Origin: DATCDR01 sp036510575
Lineage (GTDB): Bacteria > Actinomycetota > Acidimicrobiia > Acidimicrobiales > Bog-793
Length of the DNA: 40,075 nucleotides
NCBI GenBank assembly: GCA_036510575.1
Contig: DATCDR010000106.1
Coordinates: forward strand, 1-40,075
Direction of reading: 5' to 3'
Under the pieces are notes generated by a model, which searched no databases, had not been told where the DNA came from, and was given only the letters and a program-made list of their open reading frames with translations. How positions within the stretch are numbered: position 1 is the first letter of the stretch; each line of letters begins with the position of its first letter. The position numbers were made by a program, and so were the translations under genes. Positions 8,996-17,953 of the stretch are shown piece by piece.

Positions 8996-10096
8996 TCAGG
9001 TACTGTCGGGGTCGGGAACCAGGACGTCTCTTACCATGGAGCTCAACTCGGCAGTGGCGGCGAGGAACTGGCGCAGTGTCCGGCGAGTGGGCCCGAAGCT
9101 GTCGAACTCGGCCACCGAGAGGCCGTCTTCAGACGAGGCCCGCCGGAAGTCCTCGAACCGCCGGCTCAGCTCGTCCACGATGCGCGGCTCGACCGGGTTG
9201 TCAATGCGGGGGACCACGGCGATATCGCTGGCGTTGAAGCGCACCTGCCAGTTGTAGGTAGGGGAGACCACTAGATCCCCGCCGATTAACTCGCTCCAGT
9301 GCATGTGGTTGCGGAAGGCGGCCGATAGCAGGCGTATGCGGTAACCGCGCTGGCGGAAGAGAGAATACGTCTTTTTGAAAACCGCTACACCCGCCCACTC
9401 GAGGTAGCCGGGGTCCATGGTGATGCTCTGTTTGTCGAGGACCACCTTCAGCCAGTCGTCGAGCCGACCCACCATGATGGTGCAAACCGGGCTTATGGTG
9501 GCAATTTCCTTGCCTTCGCGTTCGCGCCGCTGAAGGCCCCTCTCCACGGCCTCGGCCACGGCCACGCACTGGGGGAGTGTAAAACTCACGGTGGCATTTA
9601 TGCTTACGCCGCGGTACGTGGCCTCCTCGATCGCCGGCACACCGGCCGACGTTGCCGGGATCTTGACGATCATGTTGGGGGCCAACTGGTTGAACCGCAC
9701 CGCCTGGGCGACGATGGCCTCGGTATCGCGACAAAGACGGGGGTCGGTCTGGATGGACAGCCGGCCGTTCCTGCCCGCTTGGGCGTGGAAGATTGGTACG
9801 AGGAGCGAGGCCGCGTTCTTGGACACCTCCTCGACCATCATCCAGCCCAACTGGTCCTCGGTGGCGGTGGGGTTCTCCTCGATCAGCCGGTCAAGGACCG
9901 GCGCCCAGTGAGCCATCTCCTTGCGCAGCACGCCGACGACTATCACCGGGTTGCAGGTGGCACCCACAGCCCCGTTGTCTATCGAGTACGTGAGCTCGCT
10001 GATAGAGGCAGAGTCATTCCATAGACAGGTTGGCGTCGTCTGGGTCATTTCGTACAAGGGGCTTTTGAAAGCGGAATGGACAGCTGTTTGGGCCAT
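8996..10096 (-). CDS. Transaldolase-family protein
   Basis: A 366-residue class I aldolase-type barrel of the transaldolase family. The Schiff-base lysine is Lys145 in MIVKIPATSAG, and the N-terminal Asp (LWNDSAS, Asp28) and GATCNP strand are present. True transaldolase moves a dihydroxyacetone unit between sugar phosphates; this divergent, longer member may act on another sugar phosphate. Start is ATG 10096, with AAGGAG 6 bases upstream. It lies 39 bases downstream of the IolE-like gene, so the two probably form one transcript. Its end faces the end of the MetE-like gene 36 bases away, with no obvious terminator. Confidence 0.85.
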   Translation of the reverse strand: MAQTAVHSAFKSPLYEMTQTTPTCLWNDSASISELTYSIDNGAVGATCNPVIVVGVLRKEMAHWAPVLDRLIEENPTATEDQLGWMMVEEVSKNAASLLVPIFHAQAGRNGRLSIQTDPRLCRDTEAIVAQAVRFNQLAPNMIVKIPATSAGVPAIEEATYRGVSINATVSFTLPQCVAVAEAVERGLQRREREGKEIATISPVCTIMVGRLDDWLKVVLDKQSITMDPGYLEWAGVAVFKKTYSLFRQRGYRIRLLSAAFRNHMHWSELIGGDLVVSPTYNWQVRFNASDIAVVPRIDNPVEPRIVDELSRRFEDFRRASSEDGLSVAEFDSFGPTRRTLRQFLAATAELSSMVRDVLVPDPDST

Positions 10097-10135
10097 AATG
10101 TGCTCCTTGCTCGAGCGGCTCGTCGCGTTCAAAAG

Positions 10136-11026
10136 TTATTCGTCGAGCGACAAACGCTCGAGGTACTCGATGCTGGCACGTACATCGGCGAGGGGCGTGA
10201 CCATTTCTGGCCGGAGCCCGGGGTCGATTGTGATGTCCTGCTCCAGTACGTACCAACCCGCGTAACCCGCCCGTTCGAGCGCCCTGACCGTGGCGCCGAC
10301 GGCTACGTCGCCGCGGCCTAGCGAGCAGAAGACCCCGGCTCTTGTGGCTTCCAGCAGGGACAGCTCGCCGCTCCTGACCCGAGCGGCCAACGGCTCCCTC
10401 ACGTCCTTCAGGTGCACCAGGCCGACGCGATCGGCGTGGGCGGTGGCGAACTCAACGGGGTCGGTTCCCCCTAGAGCCAAGTGACCGCTGTCCAGGCACC
10501 AACTCACGCTGGAACCCTCCAGGGCCCGGCGGACGTCGTCGGCCGACTCCACCAGGGTACCGATATGGGGGTGGAGGACCTGCTGCAGGCCGTGGGCGGC
10601 GCAGATGTCCTCCACGAGCGCCAGGCCGTTGCAAAGCTCCTCCCACTCGGCGCTGTCGAGGGGCGCGCGGCGACCCCACTGTTCGTCAGCAACCACGGCG
10701 GTGACGAAGTTCGTGGCGCCCGAGCCCTGGAGAAGGTCAGCAGCTCGCTCAGTAGCTCGCTCCATGGCTGATCGAACTGAAGGGTCGTGTAAGACAAGCG
10801 GGACGAAGCCGCCTTCAGCCACAAGGCCGAACGAGGCCAGCAGATCTCGGATCTCCGACGGATCTTCACCTAGGTACCCCACGGGCCCGAGTTCGGTGGC
10901 GCGCAGCCGAAGGTCTCTCATGTCGCTCAGCACGCGGGTCGGCGGCAGAGTGCTACCCCAGCCCGGCACCTCGCACACACCCCAAGAAATGGGCGCCCCG
11001 GCCAGCCGTTCGCACAACAAAGCCAC
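10136..11026 (-). CDS. IolE-like sugar isomerase/dehydratase TIM-barrel protein
   Basis: A 296-residue member of the xylose isomerase-like TIM-barrel superfamily, nearest in pattern to inosose dehydratase. Family marks: APISWGVCEVPGWG at the N-terminus, ELGPVGYLGEDP, VLHPHIGTLVES with metal-site His, SWCLDSGHLALGG and VGLVHLKDV. It is clearly different in sequence from the IolE at 15926-16891, so the two are not recent duplicates. Start GTG 11026 is chosen because GGAGGA lies 6 bases upstream; the frame is open to 11137 without a better site. It is the first gene of a two-gene unit with the transaldolase-like gene, which suggests a side branch of sugar or inositol metabolism. Exact substrate unknown. 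Confidence 0.8.
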   Translation of the reverse strand: MALLCERLAGAPISWGVCEVPGWGSTLPPTRVLSDMRDLRLRATELGPVGYLGEDPSEIRDLLASFGLVAEGGFVPLVLHDPSVRSAMERATERAADLLQGSGATNFVTAVVADEQWGRRAPLDSAEWEELCNGLALVEDICAAHGLQQVLHPHIGTLVESADDVRRALEGSSVSWCLDSGHLALGGTDPVEFATAHADRVGLVHLKDVREPLAARVRSGELSLLEATRAGVFCSLGRGDVAVGATVRALERAGYAGWYVLEQDITIDPGLRPEMVTPLADVRASIEYLERLSLDE

Positions 11027-11500
11027 GGGCACTCCTCCGTCGGTGTCCTGGGTCAAGTCCCAGACATTGCGGTCGCCGCCCAGCATGCCGTCCACGCAAT
11101 CCAGAGCCCTTCGGGGTCCGCCCCCTGTCGGATCCACGCTACGCCTGTTGTCACTGTTGGATCGTAGGAGCAGTCACCGGACCTGGATTCACTGTCATCT
11201 CGTGCGCACGCATGCCAGCTGCAGCTGGCGACGCTCCAGGGAGGTTTGTAGTATCAGCTGCCGAGAGAAACCATATCAGCTGGCCAGAGGCACCATCAGC
11301 TGGCGCGAGACGCCATTCGATTCGCTCTCGCGGCGAAACCGCGCTCTGGCTTCGCACGGTGTTGGGCCTGAGTTGAGCAAGTGGCACAGTCAGTCGCAGT
11401 CGCACTATCTCCTTGCGGCCGATGCGGTTTCAGTGGGCGTCATGACGTATTGGTCCGTGGTGAGTCCGGGTCAATCATCGTGTCAATCGCACCGGGACCA
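11027..11500. other. Intergenic region with repeated CAGCTGG sites
   Basis: No supportable gene. It contains the repeat array at 11214-11302, described separately, and presumably the promoter of the minus-strand pair. The right part runs into the IS1380 relic. Confidence 0.5.
11214..11302. promoter_or_regulatory. Array of ATCAGCTG / CCAGCTGG sites
   Basis: A perfect 16-bp palindrome GCCAGCTGCAGCTGGC (11214-11229) is followed by three exact ATCAGCTG octamers at 11253, 11275 and 11295, spaced 22 and 20 bases, close to two helical turns. This could be a cluster of operators upstream of the IolE-like gene (188-276 bases from its start) or the multiple terminal repeats of an IS21-type element, since transposase relics lie next to it. 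Confidence 0.5.
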
Positions 11501-11930
11501 CTACACGTTCGAGCCTGCGGCATTGCCATTGCCCCAAGGCGGGGGATCCCCCCTCCTTGCCAACAGCGAGGGGTCGTCGCCGATGCGATGACCGGCCGCG
11601 ATCTCGCTCGGCAACCGGGCGACTGCCTCGTCAAGGACGACGACGTGGTCCGCGACCGCGTTCGCCCCGGCGTTGCCTGGACGGGGCATCCCCGAGAGGC
11701 ACTCACCGGTCTCGTCCGCGAAGACGAGGAGCGGGTGGAAACCCCACCCACCCTTTGTAGGTCGGACCGGTGCCGGGCTTGTCGTCGGTGTGGATCGTTA
11801 CGAGCGAGGCGTCGACGTCGAGCTCGACCGGGTCGGTCCCGCTCGTCGCGGCCGATCGGCACCACACTCGGTGCGGACTTCGGCGATCTTGCGAGACGAC
11901 GCGTCGCAGCTGGCAACTTCATCCGACTAG
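11501..11930 (-). pseudogene. IS1380-family transposase relic
   Basis: Recognisable blocks of an IS1380 transposase on the minus strand: IAEVRTEC, LDVDASLVTIHTDDKPGTGP with the first catalytic Asp, TYKG, then GFHPLL and FADETGE after a one-base slip in a G run near 11745, then MPRPGNAGANAVADHVVVLD (11689-11630) and PSEIAAGHRIGDDPSLLARR. The C-terminal half and most of the N-terminus are missing. It sits just upstream of the inositol cluster and may have removed its original promoter. Confidence 0.8.
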
Positions 11931-12083
11931 CCGAACCTACGCGCGCCGGAATTGAACATGGCCTTGGTTTTGGCCGCGTGGTAGGCGCGCCACGGGTACT
12001 GTTGGCCCGACCGCAAAATGCTGTCATGGGGGTCGCCTCATCTAACGGGCCTCGATAGCGTATTGCCGCCGAGCTGCTAGGCG

Positions 12084-13002
12084 ATGAGAAGGGATCGGGC
12101 CTTGGAAGCCGTCGACCTATCAAACCTTCTCGAGCTTCGTGCCGTCACTCCGCGGCGATCCTCTAAGCGGCTGAGCGGCGTATGCGACGCGCGGTGCTCG
12201 ACTCCACTGATCCGATCATGATCATCGCTGCGGACCACCCCGCGCGCGGAGCGCTCGGCGTGGGGGGGCGCGCGCTGGCGATGGCTGACCGCAACGATCC
12301 GCTTGCTCGGTTGACGAGCGCATTATCACGACCCCGTGTGGACGGGTTGCTCGCCTCGCCCGACATCGTTGAAGACCTGTTGCTGCTCGGCGCCTTGGAG
12401 GAAAAGGTTGTCCTTGGCTCGATGAACCGCGGCGGTCTCCGGGGTTCGGTGTTCGAACTCGACGACCGCTTCACCGGCTTGACGCTGAGACCATCGCGAC
12501 CAGAGGCCTTGACTGGGGCAAGATCCTCTGTCGAATCCACTTCGACGATCCCCGCACGGTCGCGACCCTGGAATCTTGTTCCAGGGCGGTCACTGAGCTC
12601 GCCGAACGCCGACTGCCCGCGATGGTCGAGCCCTTCGTCTCGCGTCGGGACGGAGGGGTGGTGAACGACCTCGGTACCCCGGCGGTGATCACCTCGGTCG
12701 CGATCGCTTCGGCGCTCGGTGCGACGAGCGCTTACACCCGGCTCAGGTTGCCCCTGACCGAGGAGATGGAACGCGTGGTGGCGGTGATGACACTTCCGAC
12801 GGTGCTACTCGAGGGAGATCGTAACGAGGCTCCCGACGCCACATTTGCTAAATGGGAGCGTGCGCTCGGGCTGCCCGGGGTACGCGGGCTGGTCGCCGGG
12901 CGCGCACTTCTTTATCCGCCTGACGGGAGCGTCGAGGCTGCGGTCGATATTGCGGCTCACTTGGTTCGTGCGACCGCTGTCGTAGAAGCGCGACACGTGT
13001 GA
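12084..13002 (+). pseudogene. Cgl0159-family (beta/alpha)8 aldolase, frameshifted
   Basis: First gene of the inositol cluster, matching the LacD-like Cgl0159 family found in actinobacterial inositol loci, where it probably splits 2-deoxy-5-keto-gluconate 6-phosphate. The ATG at 12182 opens a frame with IMIIAADHPARGALGVGG, DGLLASPDIVEDLLLLGALE, VLGSMNRGGLRG and ELDDRFTG; after position 12480 one base is missing, and the family sequence continues in another frame with GLDWGKILCRIHFDDP, VTELAERRLPAMVEPF and SALGATSAYTRLRLP to the TGA at 13000-13002. The N-terminal 30 residues (VDLSNLLELRAVTP, from an ATG at 12084) are also out of frame, with a stop at 12164. Its last codon overlaps the iolB start (GTGA). 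Either a decayed gene or assembly errors. Confidence 0.75.
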
Positions 13003-13883
13003 CCTCACAAAGACTCTTCTATCCCCGTGGCACGCTTTCATCGAGCGGGTGGGCGCTCGAGCTCACCCCTGTGCAGGCACAGTGGTCGTGGTCGTCTCTT
13101 CGCATCCTCGAGCTCGGTAAAGGCGGTGCACAAGAGTTCGACACTGGTGAGAACGAACTGGTTGTCCTCCCACTCTCGGGGTCATGCGTTGTCCGATGCA
13201 GTGGCGAGGAGATCTCGCTGGCCGGGCGCCATGACGTCTTTGCCGGCCCGAGTGACTTCGCCTACGTACCTCGAGGTTGCACCGCGCTGGTCTCGAGTCG
13301 TGCCGGCGGGCGCTTTGCTCTCCCCGGTGCTCGGACAGAAAGAGTCCTCCCGTTCCGGTATGGGTCAGCAGACCGTGTCGCGGTCGAGTTTCGCGGTGCG
13401 GGGGCCTGTTCACGACAGGTGAACAACTTCTGTACACCGGAAACCTTCGACGCAGATCGCCTCATTGCCTGCGAAGTACTCACGCCAGGCGGCAACTGGT
13501 CCTCGTACCCGCCGCACAAGCACGACGAGGAAGGCCCCAACGAGACCGCGCTCGAGGAGATCTACTACTTCGAGGTGGCGCCTGGACCGACGGGAGACGG
13601 GATGGCTTACCAGCGCGTGTACGGCACCGACGAGCGCCCAATCGACCTAATCACCGAGGTGCGAAGCGGTGACACGGTCGTCATACCGTATGGCTGGCAT
13701 GGGCCGTCAATGGCAGTGCCTGGCTATGACCTCTACTACTTGAACGTCATGGCCGGTGCGGGAGAGCGGGCGTGGCGCATCTGTTACGACCCCGCTCACG
13801 CATGGATCCGGGATACCTGGGGCGATGAGGAAGTCGACCATCGCCTGCCGTTCGCGATCGGCCCAACCGACAGAGCCCAATGA
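12999..13883 (+). CDS. iolB: 5-deoxy-glucuronate isomerase
   Basis: Converts 5-deoxy-D-glucuronate to 2-deoxy-5-keto-D-gluconate in inositol catabolism. A 294-residue bicupin of normal length. The metal-binding segment is present: PPHKHD at 171-176 (His173, His175) and LEEIYYFE at 185-192 with the ligand Glu; later VVIPYGWHGP carries another His. GTG 12999 overlaps the stop of the preceding aldolase gene, and the iolB stop overlaps the iolD start by ATGA, so translation is coupled on both sides. Confidence 0.95.
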   Translation: MTSQRLFYPRGTLSSSGWALELTPVQAQWSWSSLRILELGKGGAQEFDTGENELVVLPLSGSCVVRCSGEEISLAGRHDVFAGPSDFAYVPRGCTALVSSRAGGRFALPGARTERVLPFRYGSADRVAVEFRGAGACSRQVNNFCTPETFDADRLIACEVLTPGGNWSSYPPHKHDEEGPNETALEEIYYFEVAPGPTGDGMAYQRVYGTDERPIDLITEVRSGDTVVIPYGWHGPSMAVPGYDLYYLNVMAGAGERAWRICYDPAHAWIRDTWGDEEVDHRLPFAIGPTDRAQ

Positions 13884-15757
13884 GTGGGAAGCGTCTCACG
13901 GTCGCCCAAGCGCTTGTCTCGTTCCTCGCAGCGCAACGAAGCGAACGCGACGGGATCGAGCATCGACTGATCGAGGGCTGTTTCGGCATCTTCGGGCATG
14001 GCAATCTCGCCGGGCTTGGACAGGCGCTCCTCGAGGCTGAACTCAACGAGCCGGGCGCCCTTACTTTCCGTCAGGCCCGGAACGAACAGGCCATGGTTCA
14101 TGCCGCTACAGCGTTCTCGAGGATGCGCAACCGCCTCTCGACTCTCGCCTGCACGTCATCGATCGGACCGGGCGCCACGAACATGGTTACCGGCGCAGCG
14201 CTTGCGACGATCAGCCATCTGCCGGTACTCCTGCTCCCTGGCGATGTGTTCGCGACCCGCGTCGCAGACCCTGTCCTTCAGCAGCTCGAGCGTTCCCGAG
14301 CGCGTGACGTCTCGGTGAACGACGTGTTCCGCCCCGTCTCGCAGTTCTTCGACCGCGTGGATCGTCCAGAGCAGCTCATCGACGCGCTCATGGGTGCCAT
14401 GCATGTGCTCACCGATCCCGCCGAGACCGGCGCGGTGACAATTTGCCTGCCACAAGATGTTCAGGCCGAGGCCTTTGAATGGCCGGGCGAGTTGTTCGAC
14501 GAGCGTGTCTGGCATGTGGCTCGCGCAGTACCGGACCCCGCCGCACTCGAGCGAGCTGCTGCACTTTTACGCAGCGCAAACCGGCCGCTCATCGTCGCGG
14601 GGGGCGGTGTCATCTATTCAGAGGCCTCCGAGATGCTTCGACAGCTCGCTGAATCAACCGGTATTCCAGTAGCCGAGACCCAGGCCGGAAAGGGGTCGCT
14701 TGCGTTTGACCATCCCCAAGCCGTTGGGGCGATTGGCGTGACCGGCACGACCGCCGCCAATGAGTTGGCGCGAGGAGCAGATGTCGTCCTTGGCGTGGGA
14801 ACGCGCTGGAGCGATTTCACCACGGCCTCGCGCACGGTCTTCGCTGACCCAGCAGTGCGCTTTGTGAACGCCAATGTCGCGAGCTTCGACGCCGTTAAGC
14901 ATGCGGGCGTCGCTGTTGTCGGCGACGCCCGCGCCGTGCTCGTCGCGCTCCACCGCCAGTTGGAGGATTGGTCGGTCGACGAGACCTACCGCGCGAAGGC
15001 CACGGCACTTGCCGCGAAGTGGGACCTCGTAGTGCAGCGGGCCTACGCGCTTCACCACGAACCTCTTCCTGCGCAATCAGAGGTGATTGGCGCGGTAAAC
15101 GAGATCAGCGAACCGACCGATGTCGTGGTCTGTGCCGCCGGGTCGATGCCGGGTGATCTTCACAAGCTGTGGCGGACGCGCGACCCAAAGGGCTACCACG
15201 TCGAGTACGGCTACTCGTGCATGGGCTATGAGATCGCCGGAGGCCTCGGCGTGAAGTTGGCCGCGCCTGACCGCGAGGTCTACGTGATGGTCGGAGACGG
15301 CTCCTATCTCATGATGTCCCAAGAGCTCGTGACCGCGGTCCAGGAGAATATCAAGCTGACTGTCGTTCTCGTGCAGAACCACGGGTTCGCGTCGATCGGC
15401 AGTCTCTCTGAGATCGTCGGAGCCGAAAGATTTGGCACCTCATATCGTTACAGGAACCCCAAGTCCGGTCGCTTGGACGGAGGGAGGCTTCCCGTCGATC
15501 TCGCGGCGAATGCAGAGAGCCTCGGTGTTCGGGTGTTTCGGACAAGGACCATCGACGAGCTGCGTGGAGCCCTGCGAGCCGCAAAATCTGAGTCCGGCCC
15601 GGTCGTCATCCACATCGAAACGGACCCACTTGTCGGTGCTCCCGAGAGCGAGTCGTGGTGGGATGTGCCCGTCGCGGAGGTGTCCCGACTGGACGCGACG
15701 GCTCGAGCTCGCGAAGCTTACGACGAGGGAAAGCAACGACAGCGAAGGTTCTTGTGA
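13880..15757 (+). CDS. iolD: 3D-(3,5/4)-trihydroxycyclohexane-1,2-dione hydrolase
   Basis: Thiamine-diphosphate enzyme that opens the ring of 3D-trihydroxycyclohexane-1,2-dione to 5-deoxy-glucuronate. 625 residues, the usual length. The cofactor-activating Glu is Glu69 in ARNEQAMVHAA; the ThDP/Mg motif begins GDGSYL at 472 and ends with the Asn of VQNHGF. RNPKSGRLDG and PVDLAANAESLG are typical of IolD within the ThDP family. ATG 13880 overlaps the iolB stop. 168 non-coding bases follow before iolE. Confidence 0.96.
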   Translation: MSGKRLTVAQALVSFLAAQRSERDGIEHRLIEGCFGIFGHGNLAGLGQALLEAELNEPGALTFRQARNEQAMVHAATAFSRMRNRLSTLACTSSIGPGATNMVTGAALATISHLPVLLLPGDVFATRVADPVLQQLERSRARDVSVNDVFRPVSQFFDRVDRPEQLIDALMGAMHVLTDPAETGAVTICLPQDVQAEAFEWPGELFDERVWHVARAVPDPAALERAAALLRSANRPLIVAGGGVIYSEASEMLRQLAESTGIPVAETQAGKGSLAFDHPQAVGAIGVTGTTAANELARGADVVLGVGTRWSDFTTASRTVFADPAVRFVNANVASFDAVKHAGVAVVGDARAVLVALHRQLEDWSVDETYRAKATALAAKWDLVVQRAYALHHEPLPAQSEVIGAVNEISEPTDVVVCAAGSMPGDLHKLWRTRDPKGYHVEYGYSCMGYEIAGGLGVKLAAPDREVYVMVGDGSYLMMSQELVTAVQENIKLTVVLVQNHGFASIGSLSEIVGAERFGTSYRYRNPKSGRLDGGRLPVDLAANAESLGVRVFRTRTIDELRGALRAAKSESGPVVIHIETDPLVGAPESESWWDVPVAEVSRLDATARAREAYDEGKQRQRRFL

Positions 15758-15925
15758 ATCTTGCGGACTCGTCGACTTAGTCGAGTCGTTGATGAAGACG
15801 TTCCCATCACCTGCGCTCGATCGTGGCACGGGACAAAGTGATGATCACAAGAGGGGCGTCGATCGGACGGGCTTCTGGGCTGGTTATCTCGATATTGCTC
15901 ATCTGAGGTGTCAAGGAGGCCAAGC
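15758..15925 (+). promoter_or_regulatory. iolD-iolE intergenic region with inverted repeats
   Basis: The only gap inside the otherwise overlapping iol genes. It holds a GACTCG/CGAGTC inverted repeat just after the iolD stop (about 15767-15788), the palindrome GTGATGATCAC at 15838-15848, and TCATCTGAGGTGT at 15899-15911, which recurs with one extra G (TCATCTGAGGGGTGT) near 19601 in front of the transporter genes. A second promoter with a shared regulator is possible; I cannot point to firm -35/-10 boxes. Confidence 0.4.
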
Positions 15926-16891
15926 ATGAGCATGCCAAATGCAGGATCGGCGACACAAGGAGGTGCGAGCGAGATTTCGCGTATCCGCCTTGGAAGTTGC
16001 CCCGACTCGTGGGGGGTATGGTTCGCCGACGACTCCGCGCAGGTGCCATGGGAGCAGTTCCTTGACGAGCTCGTCGAAGCGAACTACGGCTGGCTCGAAC
16101 TTGGTCCCTACGGTTACCTCCCGACCGACCCGGCACGCCTACGCGACGAGGTTGAGAGGCGGGGTCTTCGGGTTTCCGCCGGTTGCGTCGAGGGTGCGCT
16201 TCACCTTGACGATGCCTATGAGCACGACCGTGAACAAGCACGCAAGGTCGCTTCGCTTCTTCAAGCAATAGGTGGTCGATACCTTGTCTATCTACCGAAG
16301 ATGTACCGTGACATGACCGGTGCATTGGTCGACTCTCCGGACCTGGCGCCCGAGGATTGGAAGAGACTCGTGACGCGCGTTTCTGAGATTGGAAGGATCG
16401 TCAACGACGAATTCGGGGTTTCCCTCGTCTTCCATCCCCACGCCGACAGCCACGTTGCATCTCAGGACGAGGTGGAGCGATTCCTCGACGAGACCGACCC
16501 CTCGACGGTATCTCTTTGTCTCGATACGGGTCACATTGCATACTGCGGTGGCGACAACTTGGAACTGATCCGCCAATTCCCAGACAGGATTGGCTACGTG
16601 CACTTAAAGCAGGTCGATTCGAAGATCATGGAAAAGGTGCGCCGCGAAAGGTTGTCTTTCCCCGAAGCCGTTCGCCTCGGGGCAACATGTGAGCCTCCGA
16701 AAGGTATTCCGGAGATGAATCCATTGATCGACGCGCTGGAGGCCCTCGGAGTCGACCTGTTCGCGATCGTCGAACAGGACATGTACCCGTGCGATCCGAA
16801 GGCGCCGCTTCCGATCGCTACGCGCACGCGTGCGTTTTACGGCGGATGCGGCCTCGGCTCGGGCGGCCGTGATGCTCACGAGCCGCGATGA
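15926..16891 (+). CDS. iolE: myo-inosose-2 dehydratase
   Basis: Dehydrates 2-keto-myo-inositol to 3D-trihydroxycyclohexane-1,2-dione. 321-residue TIM barrel with GSCPDSWGVW, LELGPYGYLPTDP, VFHPHADSHV, LCLDTGHIAYCGGD and IGYVHLKQVD, the metal-site strands of IolE. ATG 15926 is preceded by AAGGAGG with 6-base spacing; a GTG at 15908 is less likely. Its stop overlaps the iolG start (ATGA). Confidence 0.95.
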   Translation: MSMPNAGSATQGGASEISRIRLGSCPDSWGVWFADDSAQVPWEQFLDELVEANYGWLELGPYGYLPTDPARLRDEVERRGLRVSAGCVEGALHLDDAYEHDREQARKVASLLQAIGGRYLVYLPKMYRDMTGALVDSPDLAPEDWKRLVTRVSEIGRIVNDEFGVSLVFHPHADSHVASQDEVERFLDETDPSTVSLCLDTGHIAYCGGDNLELIRQFPDRIGYVHLKQVDSKIMEKVRRERLSFPEAVRLGATCEPPKGIPEMNPLIDALEALGVDLFAIVEQDMYPCDPKAPLPIATRTRAFYGGCGLGSGGRDAHEPR

Positions 16892-17892
16892 CGGTGCGCA
16901 TTGGGGTCATCGGAACCGGCAGCATCGGCAGCGATCACATCCGGCGGCTCTCGTCCCAGGTGTCCGGTTCGTCGGTCGAGGCGCTCTTTGACATCGACGC
17001 CAACCGGGCACGTTCGCTCGCGTCATCGGTCGGCGCCATCGCCTATAACGGGCCAACCGATGTGATCGAGAGCCCTTCTGTCGATGCCGTGCTGATCGCC
17101 ACCCCGGGGGAGACCCATGCCGAGCTCACCCGTGCCTGTATCGAGGCGGGAAAGCCGGTTCTCTGCGAGAAGCCGCTCGCTCCGACGACCGAGGAATGCC
17201 ACACGATTCTCGATGCCGAAGTCGCCCACGGTACTCGCCTCGTCCAGGTCGGTTTCATGCGTCGCTACGACAGCGAGTACCAGGCGGTGAAACGGACGAT
17301 CGATGATGGAGGTATCGGTGAGACGTTATTGCTGCACTGCATCCATCGCAATGCTTCCGCGCCGCGTTCATTCACAAGCGCGATGTCGTTTACCGACTCG
17401 GTGATCCACGAGATAGACATCAGCAGGTGGCTAATCCACGAGGAGCTCGTCGCGGCGACGGTTGTGGCTGTGCGGCATAGCCCACTTGCGCCTGAGAATC
17501 TCCGTGACCCGCAACTCGTCCTCTTGGAAAGCGCGTCGGGTATCGTCATCGAGGTCGAGGTATTCGTCAACTGCCAGTACGGCTACGACGTGCGCTGCGA
17601 GGTTGTCGGCGCGCACGGCGTCGCGTCGCTCGATAATCCGACTGGGGTCACGACAACGCGATCAGGTGTAGGCGCTCGTGAGGTGCCACCAGACTGGAAG
17701 GTGCGCTTTGGTGCCGCGTACCTCGAGGAACTTCAGTACTGGGTCGACGGCCTTGACCAAGGAGTCGTGATCGGACCGAGCGCTTGGGACGGCTATTGCG
17801 CGACGGCAGTCGCAGAGTGCTGCGTCCGCTCTCTTCGCTCCGGCCTCCGAGAGACCGTAAACCTCCCTGTCCGACCAGAGCTCTATCGCTAG
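16888..17892 (+). CDS. iolG: Inositol 2-dehydrogenase (Gfo/Idh/MocA family)
   Basis: NAD-dependent oxidation of myo-inositol to 2-keto-myo-inositol. 334 residues. N-terminal Rossmann motif GVIGTGSIGSDH (6-17), CEKPLAP with the catalytic Lys95, and Asp170/His174 in FTDSVIHEIDI, which correspond to the Lys-Asp-His triad of Bacillus IolG. YDVRCEVVG and RFGAAYLEELQYW complete the C-terminal domain. ATG 16888 overlaps the iolE stop. Related enzymes may prefer scyllo- or chiro-inositol; the position among iolBDE favours this assignment. Confidence 0.9.
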   Translation: MTVRIGVIGTGSIGSDHIRRLSSQVSGSSVEALFDIDANRARSLASSVGAIAYNGPTDVIESPSVDAVLIATPGETHAELTRACIEAGKPVLCEKPLAPTTEECHTILDAEVAHGTRLVQVGFMRRYDSEYQAVKRTIDDGGIGETLLLHCIHRNASAPRSFTSAMSFTDSVIHEIDISRWLIHEELVAATVVAVRHSPLAPENLRDPQLVLLESASGIVIEVEVFVNCQYGYDVRCEVVGAHGVASLDNPTGVTTTRSGVGAREVPPDWKVRFGAAYLEELQYWVDGLDQGVVIGPSAWDGYCATAVAECCVRSLRSGLRETVNLPVRPELYR

Positions 17893-17953
17893 CCATGTCA
17901 ACTTGCCGAGTTCTATCTGTTGGTCTCTACGAAATCGCCTCGGAGTCGCATTA

